Part shown: piece after piece, positions 1 to 8,336 of the stretch
Numbering within the stretch: position 1 is the first letter of the stretch
How the letters are laid out: the number at the start of each line of letters is the position of its first letter
Assembly (NCBI GenBank): GCA_046263255.1
Contig: JBHELD010000012.1
Location: 5,536-69,535, forward strand
DNA: 64,000 nt
Source of the DNA: JALZEG01 sp046263255
GTDB lineage: Bacteria > Actinomycetota > CADDZG01 > WHSQ01
Direction of reading: 5' to 3'
The notes under the pieces: generated by a model
Databases searched by the model: none
What the model was told of the DNA's origin: nothing
What the model saw: only the letters and a program-made list of their open reading frames with translations
Translations under genes and position numbers: made by a program

Positions 1-53
1 GCAAGATCAAGAACCGCGTCGCGTTCTGGAATGGAGTGCGGATCGAGCCATAG
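1..53 (+). CDS. C-terminal end of a DUF427-family protein (partial)
   Basis: An open frame enters from the left edge and stops at 51-53, giving the tail KIKNRVAFWNGVRIEP. From family knowledge, DUF427 proteins typically end with an 'xRVAFWxGVxV' strand, which this matches; the function of DUF427 is not established. Only about 16 residues are visible, so the assignment rests on this one motif. The DsrE-like gene follows 38 bases downstream on the same strand with its own ribosome binding site. Confidence 0.55.
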   Translation, partial: KIKNRVAFWNGVRIEP

Positions 54-91
54 CGAAGTCATGTTCGGCCAACGGCCGCGAAAGGAGAGAG

Positions 92-448
92 ATGAAAGCC
101 ACGGCGCTATTGGTCCTTGCGGGGACAGAAGCGGCATCGGATCTTGGGCGACTCGTGAACGCCCTCCAGATCGCTCGTGAACTCGACGAAGGTGGTGACG
201 AGGTCACCGTCATCTTCGACGGAGCAGGGACGCAATGGGTCCCTGCACTAAGTGACGAGAGCCACGAGTACCACTCGCTATTCGGGAAGACCCGTTCGGT
301 CGTCGCTGGGGCATGCAGGTACTGCTCGGGCGCCTATGGCGTCAAGGCAGACATAGAAGCCACGGACATCGAACTTCTCGATGAGTTCGACGGACATCCG
401 AGCGTACGCAAACTCCTCTCGAACGGATACCAGGTCCTCACCTTCTGA
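92..448 (+). CDS. DsrE-family small protein
   Basis: A 118-residue protein preceded by a good Shine-Dalgarno (GAAAGGAGAG, six bases before ATG). The N-terminus is a buried beta-strand (TALLVLAG) followed by a helix and the strand EVTVIFDGAG, the alternating Rossmann-like fold of DsrE/DsrF/YchN proteins. Two cysteines near residues 75-78 (CRYCSGAYGV) lie where DsrE-type sulfur carriers often place their active cysteine, but sulfur transfer here is inference. It sits right after the DUF427 end and about 180 bases before a tRNA-Arg scar, so both genes may lie at the edge of an integrated element. Cytoplasmic; no signal peptide. Confidence 0.7.
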   Translation: MKATALLVLAGTEAASDLGRLVNALQIARELDEGGDEVTVIFDGAGTQWVPALSDESHEYHSLFGKTRSVVAGACRYCSGAYGVKADIEATDIELLDEFDGHPSVRKLLSNGYQVLTF

Positions 449-628
449 TACGGGCTCGCCCAAAACGGACCCCGGAATCGCAGGTTGAAGGAACTCGAAA
501 AACCCCACAAAAAACCCACGCGACGACGAAAAATGATGCGAAACGACGAGTAGCAGCGAGAAACGAAATCGCAGGTCAGAGAAGATTCTTGGCTGTTTCA
601 GCAGGTCACGAGATCCGGTCTGTTCAAA

Positions 629-670
629 CTTCTAATCCATGGGTCGCAGGTTCGAATCCTGCCGGGCGCA
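629..670 (+). other. 3' half of a tRNA-Arg(TCT) gene; putative attachment-site remnant
   Basis: The sequence carries an anticodon loop CTTCTAA, the 3' anticodon strand TCCAT, a 5-base variable loop, a full T arm (GCAGG/TTCGAAT/CCTGC) and the 3' acceptor strand CGGGCGC with discriminator A. The five bases before the anticodon loop (TCAAA, 624-628) cannot pair with TCCAT and no D arm or 5' acceptor strand (expected GCGCCCG) is present. A break at the anticodon loop is the usual crossover point of tyrosine integrases, so this is best read as an att site left by an element lying to the left, with the intact tRNA beyond its other end. It could also be a simple truncated tRNA pseudogene. Confidence 0.75.
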
Positions 671-704
671 CACACTGCCGGGCGCACACACTGCTGGGCG
701 CACC
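661..704 (+). repeat. Tandem 16-bp repeat of the tRNA 3' end
   Basis: The unit GCCGGGCGCACACACT occurs at 661-676 and again at 677-692, followed by a partial, one-mismatch third copy (GCTGGGCGCAC, 693-703). The repeat starts inside the acceptor strand of the tRNA-Arg remnant, so it probably arose by slippage or repeated recombination at the putative attachment site. Confidence 0.8.
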
Positions 705-1017
705 GGAGTAATGGCGCCTATCGAGTGAAGTCTCGGCACCTGTGCCCCACATTGGCCTCGGTGCCTGTGTCCCACTCTGCGGCCCGGCCTCGGCTCTTGA
801 GCGACACTCGCTCGGGCACTGACCGCCGTCGCTAGTTGCCATATCGCGGGCGCCGCGCTCCGGAGCGGCTCTGCCGACGCGAGGCCGGACCGATACTTGT
901 GACTTGACGGTGGGTGCCTCCCGTTTGGCAGGCACTTATCCGACGGCGTAGCCTGACGCTCGACTGTGTCCTGTGGGTGGACAGGCCGGCGTCGGACCGG
1001 GTGGGGGTGTCGAGCGT
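705..1017. other. Intergenic region without a supported gene
   Basis: About 310 bases between the tRNA remnant and the next gene. It holds an imperfect direct repeat (CTCGGCACCTGTGCCCCAC and CTCGGTGCCTGTGTCCCAC, around 732-775). A TTGACG hexamer near 904 is a weak -35 candidate for the downstream gene, but no convincing -10 follows. Minus-strand open frames here are translations of the tRNA scar and are not genes. Confidence 0.5.
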
Positions 1018-2868
1018 ATGTTGCGTCGCGTTGTTGCCGTTCTCGCGCTCCTCGTCGCTTGGGCGTCAACAAGCGCGGTAGCGGCAGCCCAATCCGGGCC
1101 TCAGGTGGAGTTCTCGTCGACCGAGAAGGTCACGTTGTCGTCCGGGCCGACGAGCGTCGAGGTGGAGAACCAGGGCGACAAGCGGCGGAAGGTGCGAGTC
1201 GACCTCGTGTGGACCGACCTCACCGCCGGCGGCCGGCGGGTCGATGCCGAGGAGGTATTCGTCTACTCGCGGCGCGTTCCGCTCGCGGGCGGTGACACGG
1301 GACAGGTGACGATCGCAAGGGCGCCCGGGGTAGCGGTGGACGAGGGCACGTACAGCGGCGTGCTGCGGCTCCACACTCGGCAGGGCGTCCAGGACCGGCT
1401 TCGACTGGAGCTAGTAGTAGCCGGTACCGCCGCGCCGGACGTCGCTGCGACGGCAGAGGTCGCCGAGTGGTACGAGATACAGGTTAGGACATGGCCACGG
1501 GAGGATTTCGGAGGGGCCGAACCGATCCCCCTCGCCTCCGAGCCTGCGCCCACCGAGGGAGCGTCCTTCACCGCCTGGCTGATGGGCCCCGGCGACGACA
1601 GGATCGAGGTCAGCGGCTCGGTGAAGAAGGAGGGCGATGACTTCGTCCTCGACCTGACCCTTCCGAATGACTCGTCCGTCGGCATCTACTCCGGAGCCCT
1701 GGACCGGCGGCCCGGAGAGGCCGGGGGGGAAGTCGAGCTGACCGTGGAGCGGCGCGACGGCCCGGCCCTCCCCGTGATCGTTCTTCTGGCTAGCCTGGCC
1801 GTTGCGTGGATCGGCCAGCGGCTGTTCCCCGCCGGGCGGACGCTGATGGGCCTGCACAAGAAAGAGCGGGCGGCGCTCGCGAAGCTCCCCGACGGGGACA
1901 CGAAGGGGGGTCTTACGCTGAGCGGCGCGTCCGCGGCTGCCGGGGCCGCGGGCGAGCGACGCAGCAAGTTGTGGAAGCGGGCGGTTCCTGCGACGGCTTC
2001 CGAGCTCGCGACCGCCGCGGCCGAGGTCGTCGCGCTGGAGGCCGCCGCCGAAGTCTGGACGACGAAGATCGAGTCCTCTGCCGAGGCACTGGAAGATGCG
2101 CTCAATAAGGTGCCCGTAGTCGAAGCTCCGCCGGCCGCGCTGCGGAAAGCTCCTCGCTTCGTCCAGGAAGCGCGCGGCCTCGTCACCGGGTCGCTCTCGG
2201 TCAAGGAGGTCGCGGCGAGAAAGTCCGCCATCGACGAGGCAACCGAGCTCGCGGGTGCGTGGGGGGAGCTTTATGCCCAGGTACTGAGGTACGGAGACGC
2301 GCTGGACTCGATCTCCGCGTCTGACCTCGAAGGCGAAGACGCCAGGTTGTTGCGAAGGGGCAGGCGCCTTTTCAACTTGATCCGGTGGGACCTGTGGCAC
2401 GCGTCGGGGCCGGGCGACCTGGAGCGCCGCGGCGTGGAGAAAGATCTCGAGCGCCTGGACGAGATCCTCGGCATGCTCAGCGGTGGCACGACCTCCAAGG
2501 GCATCACCCAAGAGACACTTCGGACGCTCGGCCTCCTCAAAGCGTCCGGGAGCGGCAGCGAGGTCACGCTCCTGAGCCGGTTGCCCAAGTTCGTCCCGGG
2601 CGTGCTCGGTATCGAGTGGCCCTTGACTGCCGCGGTCGGCACGAGCATCGCCGGTGCGCTCCTCCTCTTGGGGACGGTCGCCCTGTCGATATGGGGTGCG
2701 CTGACCACGCTCTACTTCGACAATCCGTTCGGCACGTTGCGCGATTACGTGTCGCTGGTTGTGTGGGGCCTCGGCGCGGGCGCGGTGCTCGACCTGTTCA
2801 ACGGCGCGCTGGCGCGGCTTCAGCCTCCCGAGCCGGAATCCAAGACGGGCGCGGCACCGACGCCGTAG
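1018..2868 (+). CDS. Unknown secreted/membrane protein with helical domain
   Basis: The ATG at 1018 is preferred to upstream in-frame starts because it begins a clean signal peptide (MLRRVVAVLALLVAWAS..AVAAAQ). The protein is about 616 residues. The first ~230 residues after the signal are beta-rich and acidic and look like an extracytoplasmic sandwich domain. One membrane span follows near residue 255 (PVIVLLASLAVAW), then a long Ala/Glu-rich helical segment with coiled-coil character (about 320-520), and two C-terminal spans near 545-570 and 580-605. No catalytic motif is recognised and no family name can be given. It stands alone between an integration scar and a gene remnant. Confidence 0.75.
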   Translation: MLRRVVAVLALLVAWASTSAVAAAQSGPQVEFSSTEKVTLSSGPTSVEVENQGDKRRKVRVDLVWTDLTAGGRRVDAEEVFVYSRRVPLAGGDTGQVTIARAPGVAVDEGTYSGVLRLHTRQGVQDRLRLELVVAGTAAPDVAATAEVAEWYEIQVRTWPREDFGGAEPIPLASEPAPTEGASFTAWLMGPGDDRIEVSGSVKKEGDDFVLDLTLPNDSSVGIYSGALDRRPGEAGGEVELTVERRDGPALPVIVLLASLAVAWIGQRLFPAGRTLMGLHKKERAALAKLPDGDTKGGLTLSGASAAAGAAGERRSKLWKRAVPATASELATAAAEVVALEAAAEVWTTKIESSAEALEDALNKVPVVEAPPAALRKAPRFVQEARGLVTGSLSVKEVAARKSAIDEATELAGAWGELYAQVLRYGDALDSISASDLEGEDARLLRRGRRLFNLIRWDLWHASGPGDLERRGVEKDLERLDEILGMLSGGTTSKGITQETLRTLGLLKASGSGSEVTLLSRLPKFVPGVLGIEWPLTAAVGTSIAGALLLLGTVALSIWGALTTLYFDNPFGTLRDYVSLVVWGLGAGAVLDLFNGALARLQPPEPESKTGAAPTP

Positions 2869-3120
2869 AGACAGACCCGAGCAGGTGGTGTCGTGCTGAA
2901 TGCGGAACCCGGCACATGCCGCGGGGAGTCACCGTTTCAAGGAGTTGCTTATGAAAAATTCGCTCACTGACCGAATTGCGTAGGGTCGACGAAAAGGCTG
3001 CACGTTTCTTTCGGTGGTCGCTGCGGCTGGTGAAGGGTGTCGGGCCAGACGTACGCGCCATCGATGCGATCAACGTCGGTACGACTCATTCCGCCCACGC
3101 ATCCACTGGGGTCCACAAGC

Positions 3121-3372
3121 AACATGGCCGCCGGCGGTCGTGCCGAGCGATGCGAGATCGGGGCCGTCGAGCTCGACATCGCGCACGCAGTCGGTCCTCG
3201 GCTGCGCGCCGACGGGATGTCGCTCGTCGGCCTCGACATCGTCGGCGACAAGCTGGTCGAGGTCAACGTGCAGTCGCCGGGAGGTCTGGGGAGCATCGAG
3301 ACGTTCACGGGCGTCGACTTCGCGCCCCTCATCATCGCCGCGATCGAGCGGCGGGTCGCGGCGGGCGGGTAA
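3121..3372 (+). pseudogene. Glutathione-synthetase-like ATP-grasp remnant (C-terminal end)
   Basis: Residues from NMAAGG through DGMSLVGLDIVGDKLVEVNVQSPGG match the C-terminal ATP-grasp segment of glutathione synthetase (AAGG loop, GLDVIGD and E-x-N-V-x-SP metal/ATP-binding motifs). The usual ~200 residues before this are absent and the upstream bases show no homologous frame, so only about the last quarter remains. An ATG at 3124 could still express an 82-residue peptide, but without the N-terminal substrate domain it cannot be a complete enzyme. A 10-codon stub with a good ribosome site (2951-2983) lies just upstream and may be part of the same degraded locus. Confidence 0.65.
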
Positions 3373-3423
3373 TTCCTTGCCCTCCCGCTGATATAAGAGA
3401 GAAAGGAGAACGAGGAGGCAAGA

Positions 3424-3507
3424 ATGCGAGCGTACGAAGATCCGGTCCCTCGTCCCGATCCGGGACCCTCGCCTCCGAGGCCGGGACGACCGCCTGCCGG
3501 TAAGTAG
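3424..3507 (+). CDS. Possible 27-residue proline-rich peptide
   Basis: A short frame begins with ATG behind an unusually strong purine-rich site (AAAGGAGAACGAGGAGG). The peptide is MRAYEDPVPRPDPGPSPPRP followed by GRPPAGK. No family is recognised. The strong ribosome site is the only argument for translation; the peptide could equally be the start of a degraded gene, as the neighbouring glutathione-synthetase-like remnant is. Confidence 0.3.
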   Translation: MRAYEDPVPRPDPGPSPPRPGRPPAGK

Positions 3508-3749
3508 CAACGGTCCACCTCGGAGTCAAAGCCGCGCTGCCGGCCGACGTCCCCGGCGGATGGTCTCCCGCCGAGCACCTTGTCTCGTCGGCAGCTCTTC
3601 GATCCTGGTGTCGACCCCGGGAGGAAGCTCCTCCACCTCGCCGAGGTCGATGACCTCGCGGGTCGCGTCGCACGACGCCTCGCACCCCCCGGCGTCACCT
3701 CCGCACGCGGTCGTGAGGAGCGCCTCTCGGATGGCTTCAAGCGGCTCGT

Positions 3750-4931
3750 CTAGCCGGAACCCTCGCCGAACCGGCGCAGGGCGACATGGCGGGGCAGTGC
3801 GACGTCGCGGAGCCGGTCGCGCTCCGCGATGACCTCCGGCAGCAGGTCGAAGAAGACGTCCAGCAGATCGGCATCGAACTGGGTCCCGCGCCCGTCGCGC
3901 ATCATCGAGAGCGCCGTCGGAACGGGGAACGCCTTGCGATAGACGCGGTCGGTCGTCAGGGCGTCGAACACGTCTCCGATCGCGGCGATCCGTCCCTCGA
4001 CCGGGATCGCGGTGCCGGCAAGACGGTTGGGATAACCCCTGCCGTCCGGCCGCTCGTGGTGGTGCACCGCGATGGAGGCCGCGACCTGAAGGACCTTGGA
4101 CTCGGAGCCCGCGAGGATGCGGTGGCCGATCGCGGCATGACCCTCCATCACCGCTCGCTCCTCCGGAGTGAACTTGCCGGGCTTCAGCAGGATCTCGTCG
4201 GGGATGCCGATCTTGCCGATGTCGTGCATCTGGCTGGCGATGCGTATGCGCTGGCTCGTGTCCTCGTCGAAGCCCACCCGCCGCGCAAGAAGGAAGCAGT
4301 ACTCGCTCATCCTCATGATGTGCTGCGACGTCTCCTCGTCACGGAACTCCGCAGCGATCGAGAGCCGCGTCACGGTCTCCTCCTGCGAACGTCTCCAACC
4401 GTCCAGCGCGTCTTCGACGTCCTGCACGGCCTGCCACAGATGCTCGGTTCTCGCCTTGACCTGTTCCTCGAGCGTGCGGTTGTGCGCGTTGACGCGCTCG
4501 TGAAGGAACCTGATCTCGAGGAGGTTCGCGATCCGGAGGACCACCTCGGCCCAGTCGAACGGCTTCGCGAGGAAGTCCCTGGCCCCCGCCGACAGCGTCC
4601 TCAGCTTCACCAGTGGGTCGACGTCGCCGGTGAGCACGACGATCGGGACGAAGCCGTGCTCCTGCTCGCTTCGGCGCGCCGCCACTCGCTCCATGAAGTC
4701 GAACCCGTCGGTGCCCGGCATGTGGAGATCGAGCAGGAGTATGTCGGGAGGCTCGTCGAAGAACGCGCGCAGGGCGGCCTCCGGATCGCGCACGCACCGG
4801 ATGTCTTCGTACCCCGCTCTGGCAAGCACGCGCTCCAGCAGGTCGAGGTTCGTCTGCTCGTCGTCGACGGCGAGGATCCGCGCTGCCGGATATGCCGGCG
4901 CCGCGCCGCGCCGCCTCGTGTCCGAGATCAC
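3750..4931 (-). CDS. Response regulator with HD-GYP phosphodiesterase domain
   Basis: The GTG start at 4931 overlaps the stop of the upstream kinase by four bases (GTGA), giving 393 residues. An N-terminal receiver domain (about 18-140) has the acidic pair D23/D24 and phosphoacceptor D68 in LLLDLHMPG. A coiled linker follows, then an HD-GYP domain (about 185-370) with HDIGK, the metal-binding HHHERPDGRGYP segment and the ALTTDRVYR motif intact. HD-GYP enzymes hydrolyse cyclic di-GMP, so the likely role is phosphorylation-controlled c-di-GMP turnover in the cytoplasm. The coupled hybrid kinase is the obvious partner. Confidence 0.93.
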   Translation of the reverse strand: MISDTRRRGAAPAYPAARILAVDDEQTNLDLLERVLARAGYEDIRCVRDPEAALRAFFDEPPDILLLDLHMPGTDGFDFMERVAARRSEQEHGFVPIVVLTGDVDPLVKLRTLSAGARDFLAKPFDWAEVVLRIANLLEIRFLHERVNAHNRTLEEQVKARTEHLWQAVQDVEDALDGWRRSQEETVTRLSIAAEFRDEETSQHIMRMSEYCFLLARRVGFDEDTSQRIRIASQMHDIGKIGIPDEILLKPGKFTPEERAVMEGHAAIGHRILAGSESKVLQVAASIAVHHHERPDGRGYPNRLAGTAIPVEGRIAAIGDVFDALTTDRVYRKAFPVPTALSMMRDGRGTQFDADLLDVFFDLLPEVIAERDRLRDVALPRHVALRRFGEGSG

Positions 4932-6916
4932 CGCCCCACCCTCTCGACCACCTCGTCGAGCACCTCGAGCAGCTGCCGGACGTCCATCGGCTTGGTCACG
5001 TACGCGGCCGCGCCCTTGTCCTTCAACCTCTGGATCTGGCCGCCGGTCGCGTCGGCGCTCAGCATGACTACGGGAATCGACGCCGTCGCTCGGTCTCGAG
5101 CGAGGGTGTCGAGGACCTCGTCGCCCTGGATGTCGGGGAGGTTCAGATCGAGCAGGATGACGTCCGGCCTCGCTTCCCGAGCCATCCGGACGCCGGCCCG
5201 CCCGGTGGCGGCCGTGAGGAGCTTCGTCCCCGGGCGGCGGCGGAAGATCCCGCGCACGAGCTGGACGTTCGCCTGGTTGTCCTCCACGTACAGCACCCTC
5301 AGTGGTCGCACCGCCCCCGCGGGAGGTTCCGCTTCCGAGACGTCCGCCGTCGCGGCCGCGCCGCCGGCGGCCGCGAGCAGCGCCACCGTCACCGTCGTTC
5401 CCTCGGCGACGCGGCTGCCGACGGAGAGCGAGCCTCCCATCGCCTCGGCGAGGCCCTTGCTCAACACGAGCCCGAGGCCGGTTCCCTCGACACCCGACTC
5501 CTCGGCTCCCAACCGGTTGAACGGCGTGAACAAGCGGCTCATCTGCTCTTCGGACAATCCCGGACCGGTATCGGATACGTCGACCTGCACGTGCCCGTCC
5601 GCCGCCGACACCACGACGTCGACGGCACCGCCGCGCACGTTGTACTTGATGGCATTGCTGAGGAGGTTGAGGATGATCTGCTTCAGCCGCTGCTGATCGG
5701 CCGAAACGGGCGGCATGCCCGCCGCCGGACGAAAGCTCACGCGCATCTCGATGTCTTCGTCGGAGGCGAGGGGTTCGGTGAGGCTCACCGTCTCCTCGAC
5801 CACCGCTCTCACGTCGACCGGCTCCACCGAAAGCGACATCTGGCCGCTCTCGATCCGGGCGATGTCCAGCACTTCGTTGATGAGGTCGAGGAGGTGCCTC
5901 CCGCCTCGAATGATGTGGTCGACGTTGTCGCGTTGCTCGGGCGCAAGCTCGTCGAGCGTGAGGAGCTGCGCGAACCCCAGCACCGAGTTCAGCGGCGTTC
6001 GCAGCTCGTGGCTCATCCTCGAGAGGAACTCGCTCTTCTCTTTGTTCGCGCGGTCCGCCTCGTCGCGCGACTGCATCATCTTCGCCTCGGCGTGCTTGCG
6101 AAGCGCCTCCTTCCGCAAGAGCTCCGCCCGCGTCTCCTCGAGGACCCAACCAAGCTCCGCGATCTCGTCGCGGCCTCCGATCGGAGCGAGGGGGGCGTCG
6201 GTGTCGAGCAGCCGTGAGTTCTGCTGGAGGAGCCGGACGCGCCTCGCGATCTCCCGGACGAACAGGACGACTCCCACGGCACCCCCGACGACACCTCCGA
6301 GGGCACCGATCCAGAGGGCCACGTCCCTCTCGGCGTGCAGGGCCTCTCTCCCGGTCAGGGCCGCTCGCAGCTGAGCGCCCCTTTGCTCCAGCAGCGACGA
6401 GAGCGCCGCGCGGATCCGGTCCATGTTCTCCTTGCTCCGAAGGAGAAGCGGTTGCAGGGCGCGGGCCGGCTCGGAGTCGGCGCGCTCGCGGAGCCGGAGC
6501 AGGACGGCGTATTCGTCTTCGAGCAGCTCCTGGGTTCCCGGGCCGACACCGGCGGCGTCGACGGCGGCCGCCAGCTCGTCCAGGTCCGCCGCCAGACGCT
6601 CGAACGGCTCGAGAAAGACGGGGTCCTTCGTGGCGACGTATCCGGTGATGCCGATTTCGACATCGGCAGAGGCCTGAAGGAGAGCAGCCGCCGCGTCGCG
6701 GGACTCCCTGATCGAGGTGACGCGCCCGTCTGCCTGCGCGTCCTGACGTGCGTGCACCAGCAGCACCGCGAACGCGGCAGACAGCGGGAGCAGCGGGATG
6801 GCGAGAACGATGAGTCCCTTGACGCGCAGGGACGATCGCTGCCACAGCGACGTCTTCGCCGCGTCGTCTCTGCGGCCGGCAGGCGCGACGGCCTGCCCGG
6901 TCACCTCGTTGTCCAC
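4928..6916 (-). CDS. Hybrid sensor histidine kinase (CHASE3-HAMP-HisKA-HATPase-REC)
   Basis: Two membrane spans (about residues 30-52 and 195-220) enclose a CHASE3-like helical sensor. A HAMP-like segment, a coiled coil and a HisKA box with phosphorylatable His (MSHELRTPLN, near 300) follow, then an ATPase domain with the N box and DTGPGL and GTGLGL loops, and a C-terminal receiver with VILLDLNLPD. The GTG at 6916 is chosen because GAGGGGG lies before it; an in-frame TTG at 6976 would add 20 residues. It is translationally coupled to the HD-GYP regulator and probably feeds phosphate to it. The signal sensed is unknown. Confidence 0.9.
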   Translation of the reverse strand: MDNEVTGQAVAPAGRRDDAAKTSLWQRSSLRVKGLIVLAIPLLPLSAAFAVLLVHARQDAQADGRVTSIRESRDAAAALLQASADVEIGITGYVATKDPVFLEPFERLAADLDELAAAVDAAGVGPGTQELLEDEYAVLLRLRERADSEPARALQPLLLRSKENMDRIRAALSSLLEQRGAQLRAALTGREALHAERDVALWIGALGGVVGGAVGVVLFVREIARRVRLLQQNSRLLDTDAPLAPIGGRDEIAELGWVLEETRAELLRKEALRKHAEAKMMQSRDEADRANKEKSEFLSRMSHELRTPLNSVLGFAQLLTLDELAPEQRDNVDHIIRGGRHLLDLINEVLDIARIESGQMSLSVEPVDVRAVVEETVSLTEPLASDEDIEMRVSFRPAAGMPPVSADQQRLKQIILNLLSNAIKYNVRGGAVDVVVSAADGHVQVDVSDTGPGLSEEQMSRLFTPFNRLGAEESGVEGTGLGLVLSKGLAEAMGGSLSVGSRVAEGTTVTVALLAAAGGAAATADVSEAEPPAGAVRPLRVLYVEDNQANVQLVRGIFRRRPGTKLLTAATGRAGVRMAREARPDVILLDLNLPDIQGDEVLDTLARDRATASIPVVMLSADATGGQIQRLKDKGAAAYVTKPMDVRQLLEVLDEVVERVGR

Positions 6917-7124
6917 TAGACGTTTGTCCCCCTCGTTGATTGGAGTCAGGAGGTTCCCTGGGGCGCGTCGTCTCAAACCCGCTCATGGAAGAAGGCCGGT
7001 AATGGACGGCGCGACTTGCTTCGGCCGAGCGCGAACAGGAGCGCGCGGCTCGCGCGGCACAAGGCGGACCTGAAAGCAGACGAGGCGCCCGCCGCGGTCG
7101 GTGCTCGTCAGCGGCGCGGATTTG

Positions 7125-7280
7125 TCAGCGGGCCCAGAAAGACGGTGGGTCGCTCGCGGGAAACGAGTCCCTGCTCGCCTCGTCGACGAGCGCGTCCAGG
7201 GCGGCCTGGTCGGGCGCGGCCTCGGCGGCTTCCGGCGTCTCCCCGCTCGGGCGCGACGGCTCGTCCCCGTCCTTGGCCAT
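7125..7280 (-). CDS. Small acidic protein with C-terminal DSFPASDPP motif
   Basis: A 51-residue protein with ATG behind GAGAGGAGG. The sequence is Asp/Glu/Pro-rich and ends EASRDSFPASDPPSFWAR. A second protein in this window (33229-33432) carries the same tail, EESKDSFPASDPPAW, in an otherwise unrelated acidic chain, so this is a genuine small family rather than a chance frame. It is predicted soluble and largely disordered, with no signal peptide. Function unknown; the conserved tail suggests a short binding motif (inference). Confidence 0.75.
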   Translation of the reverse strand: MAKDGDEPSRPSGETPEAAEAAPDQAALDALVDEASRDSFPASDPPSFWAR

Positions 7281-7325
7281 CGGACCTCCTCTCGCTTGCT
7301 TCGAGTGCCGCCGCGAACCCGACCG

Positions 7326-7664
7326 CTACGAGACCCGGATCTCGGCCGCGTCCCGCAGCGACGCGATAACACGGCGCCCCTGCTCCACGCCCTCGACAAA
7401 CCCCATCTTCGACCCCCGCTCCCAGGCGGAGTCGAGCTCGCGGCCCCACCGGCGACGGGCGGCCGCGACCACGGCCTCGAGAGACGCGCGGTAGAGGGCG
7501 CGCGGGGGATGCGGCCGGGCGGCGGTCTCGAACATCACGGCGTGGTGCAGCGATTGGATCGCCGCGTGGCGGCGGCCCGCTCGCCGGGCGAGGTCGAGCG
7601 TCGAGGAGACGAACACGCGCAGGCGCTGGTCCGGCGTCAGGGTCGTCCGGGGGGCGCCGCTCAA
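7326..7664 (-). pseudogene. Remnant of a DUF4062-type (AfsR/BTAD-like) protein
   Basis: The first ~60 residues, RTTLTPDQRLRVFVSSTLDL and later AVMFETAARPHPPRALYRASLE, match the start of DUF4062 proteins (RVFVSSTxxELxxER, then ARPHPPRxLYRAYLE). The rest of the domain and the NTPase/TPR region that normally follow are missing; after YRASLE the chain is unrelated and stops. The TTG at 7664 overlaps the stop of the cyclase gene, so the fragment may still be translated by coupling. At 112 residues instead of the usual several hundred or more, a degraded gene is the best reading. Confidence 0.55.
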
Positions 7665-8326
7665 GAACGCTGCTCCAGCTCGGCGAAGGCGCGGACGGGA
7701 AACGATGCCCCTCGTTCGATCCGGACGGCCGGCGCGAAGAAGCGGAGACCGCGTGGCGGCAGCCGGTCGAGGTGACAGAGGTGCTCGACGACGAGGATGC
7801 CGGCGCCGAGCAGACGTGTGTGGACCGGGCGGCGCCGCGTGGCGGTGTCGTCGACGTTCCAGAAGTCGACGCCGACGAGGCCGGCGCCGCGCTCTACAAG
7901 CCGCGTCACGAGGTCGTCCGATAGGTAGGGGCCCGGCTCCCAGTAGGCGTCGGTTCCCCACCGGGCGTCCCACCCGGTGCGGATCAGGACGGCCGCGCCG
8001 GCGAGGTCGTCGGGCGGGAGCTCCGGGTCGGCCGCGCGCGCCCCGTCCACGGCCGCGTCCACGACGAAGCCGCGCAGGCCCACGAGACGCTCGAGGGGCA
8101 CCTGCGCGAGGTCCTCGCCGTCCGGGAACCGGTGGAACGGCGAGTCGACGTAGGTGCCGACGTTCGCCGGCATCTCGACGATCCCGAGGTAGAACTCGTC
8201 ACCGCCCTCGTATCGGGGACGCGACGCGGCGTGGTCTAGATGCGCGCCGATGCGCGGCGTCGGCAGCCCCGGGTACGGCGCCATCCCGTCCGCCAGCGCG
8301 TGGCTCAGGTCGACGAAGCGCGTCAT
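7661..8326 (-). CDS. Cyclase-family (kynurenine-formamidase-like) hydrolase
   Basis: A 221-residue protein of the cyclase/KynB superfamily, which hydrolyses amides and lactones using a metal held by a His-x-x-x-Asp-x-Pro-x-His motif. The fold is seen from the N-terminal FVDLSHALADGM strand and the central VGTYVDSPFHRF segment (metal ligands), followed by AAVLIRTGWD, LVGVDFWNVDD and the C-terminal VVEHLCHLDRLP. It lies ten bases downstream of the multicopper oxidase and probably shares its transcript. The real substrate cannot be told from sequence. Confidence 0.85.
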   Translation of the reverse strand: MTRFVDLSHALADGMAPYPGLPTPRIGAHLDHAASRPRYEGGDEFYLGIVEMPANVGTYVDSPFHRFPDGEDLAQVPLERLVGLRGFVVDAAVDGARAADPELPPDDLAGAAVLIRTGWDARWGTDAYWEPGPYLSDDLVTRLVERGAGLVGVDFWNVDDTATRRRPVHTRLLGAGILVVEHLCHLDRLPPRGLRFFAPAVRIERGASFPVRAFAELEQRS

Positions 8327-8336
8327 GGCGCGCCGG

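Noticed and set aside
624..1072. Minus-strand frames ending in QDSNLRPMD and RPAGFEPATHGLEV
   Set aside because: These are translations of the tRNA-Arg 3' end, a well-known false-protein pattern; no ribosome site or domain.
3508..3749. A Cys-containing minus-strand frame (LDEPLEAIREALLTT..) just after the HD-GYP gene
   Set aside because: Its composition looks protein-like, but no start codon precedes the frame and no family is recognised.
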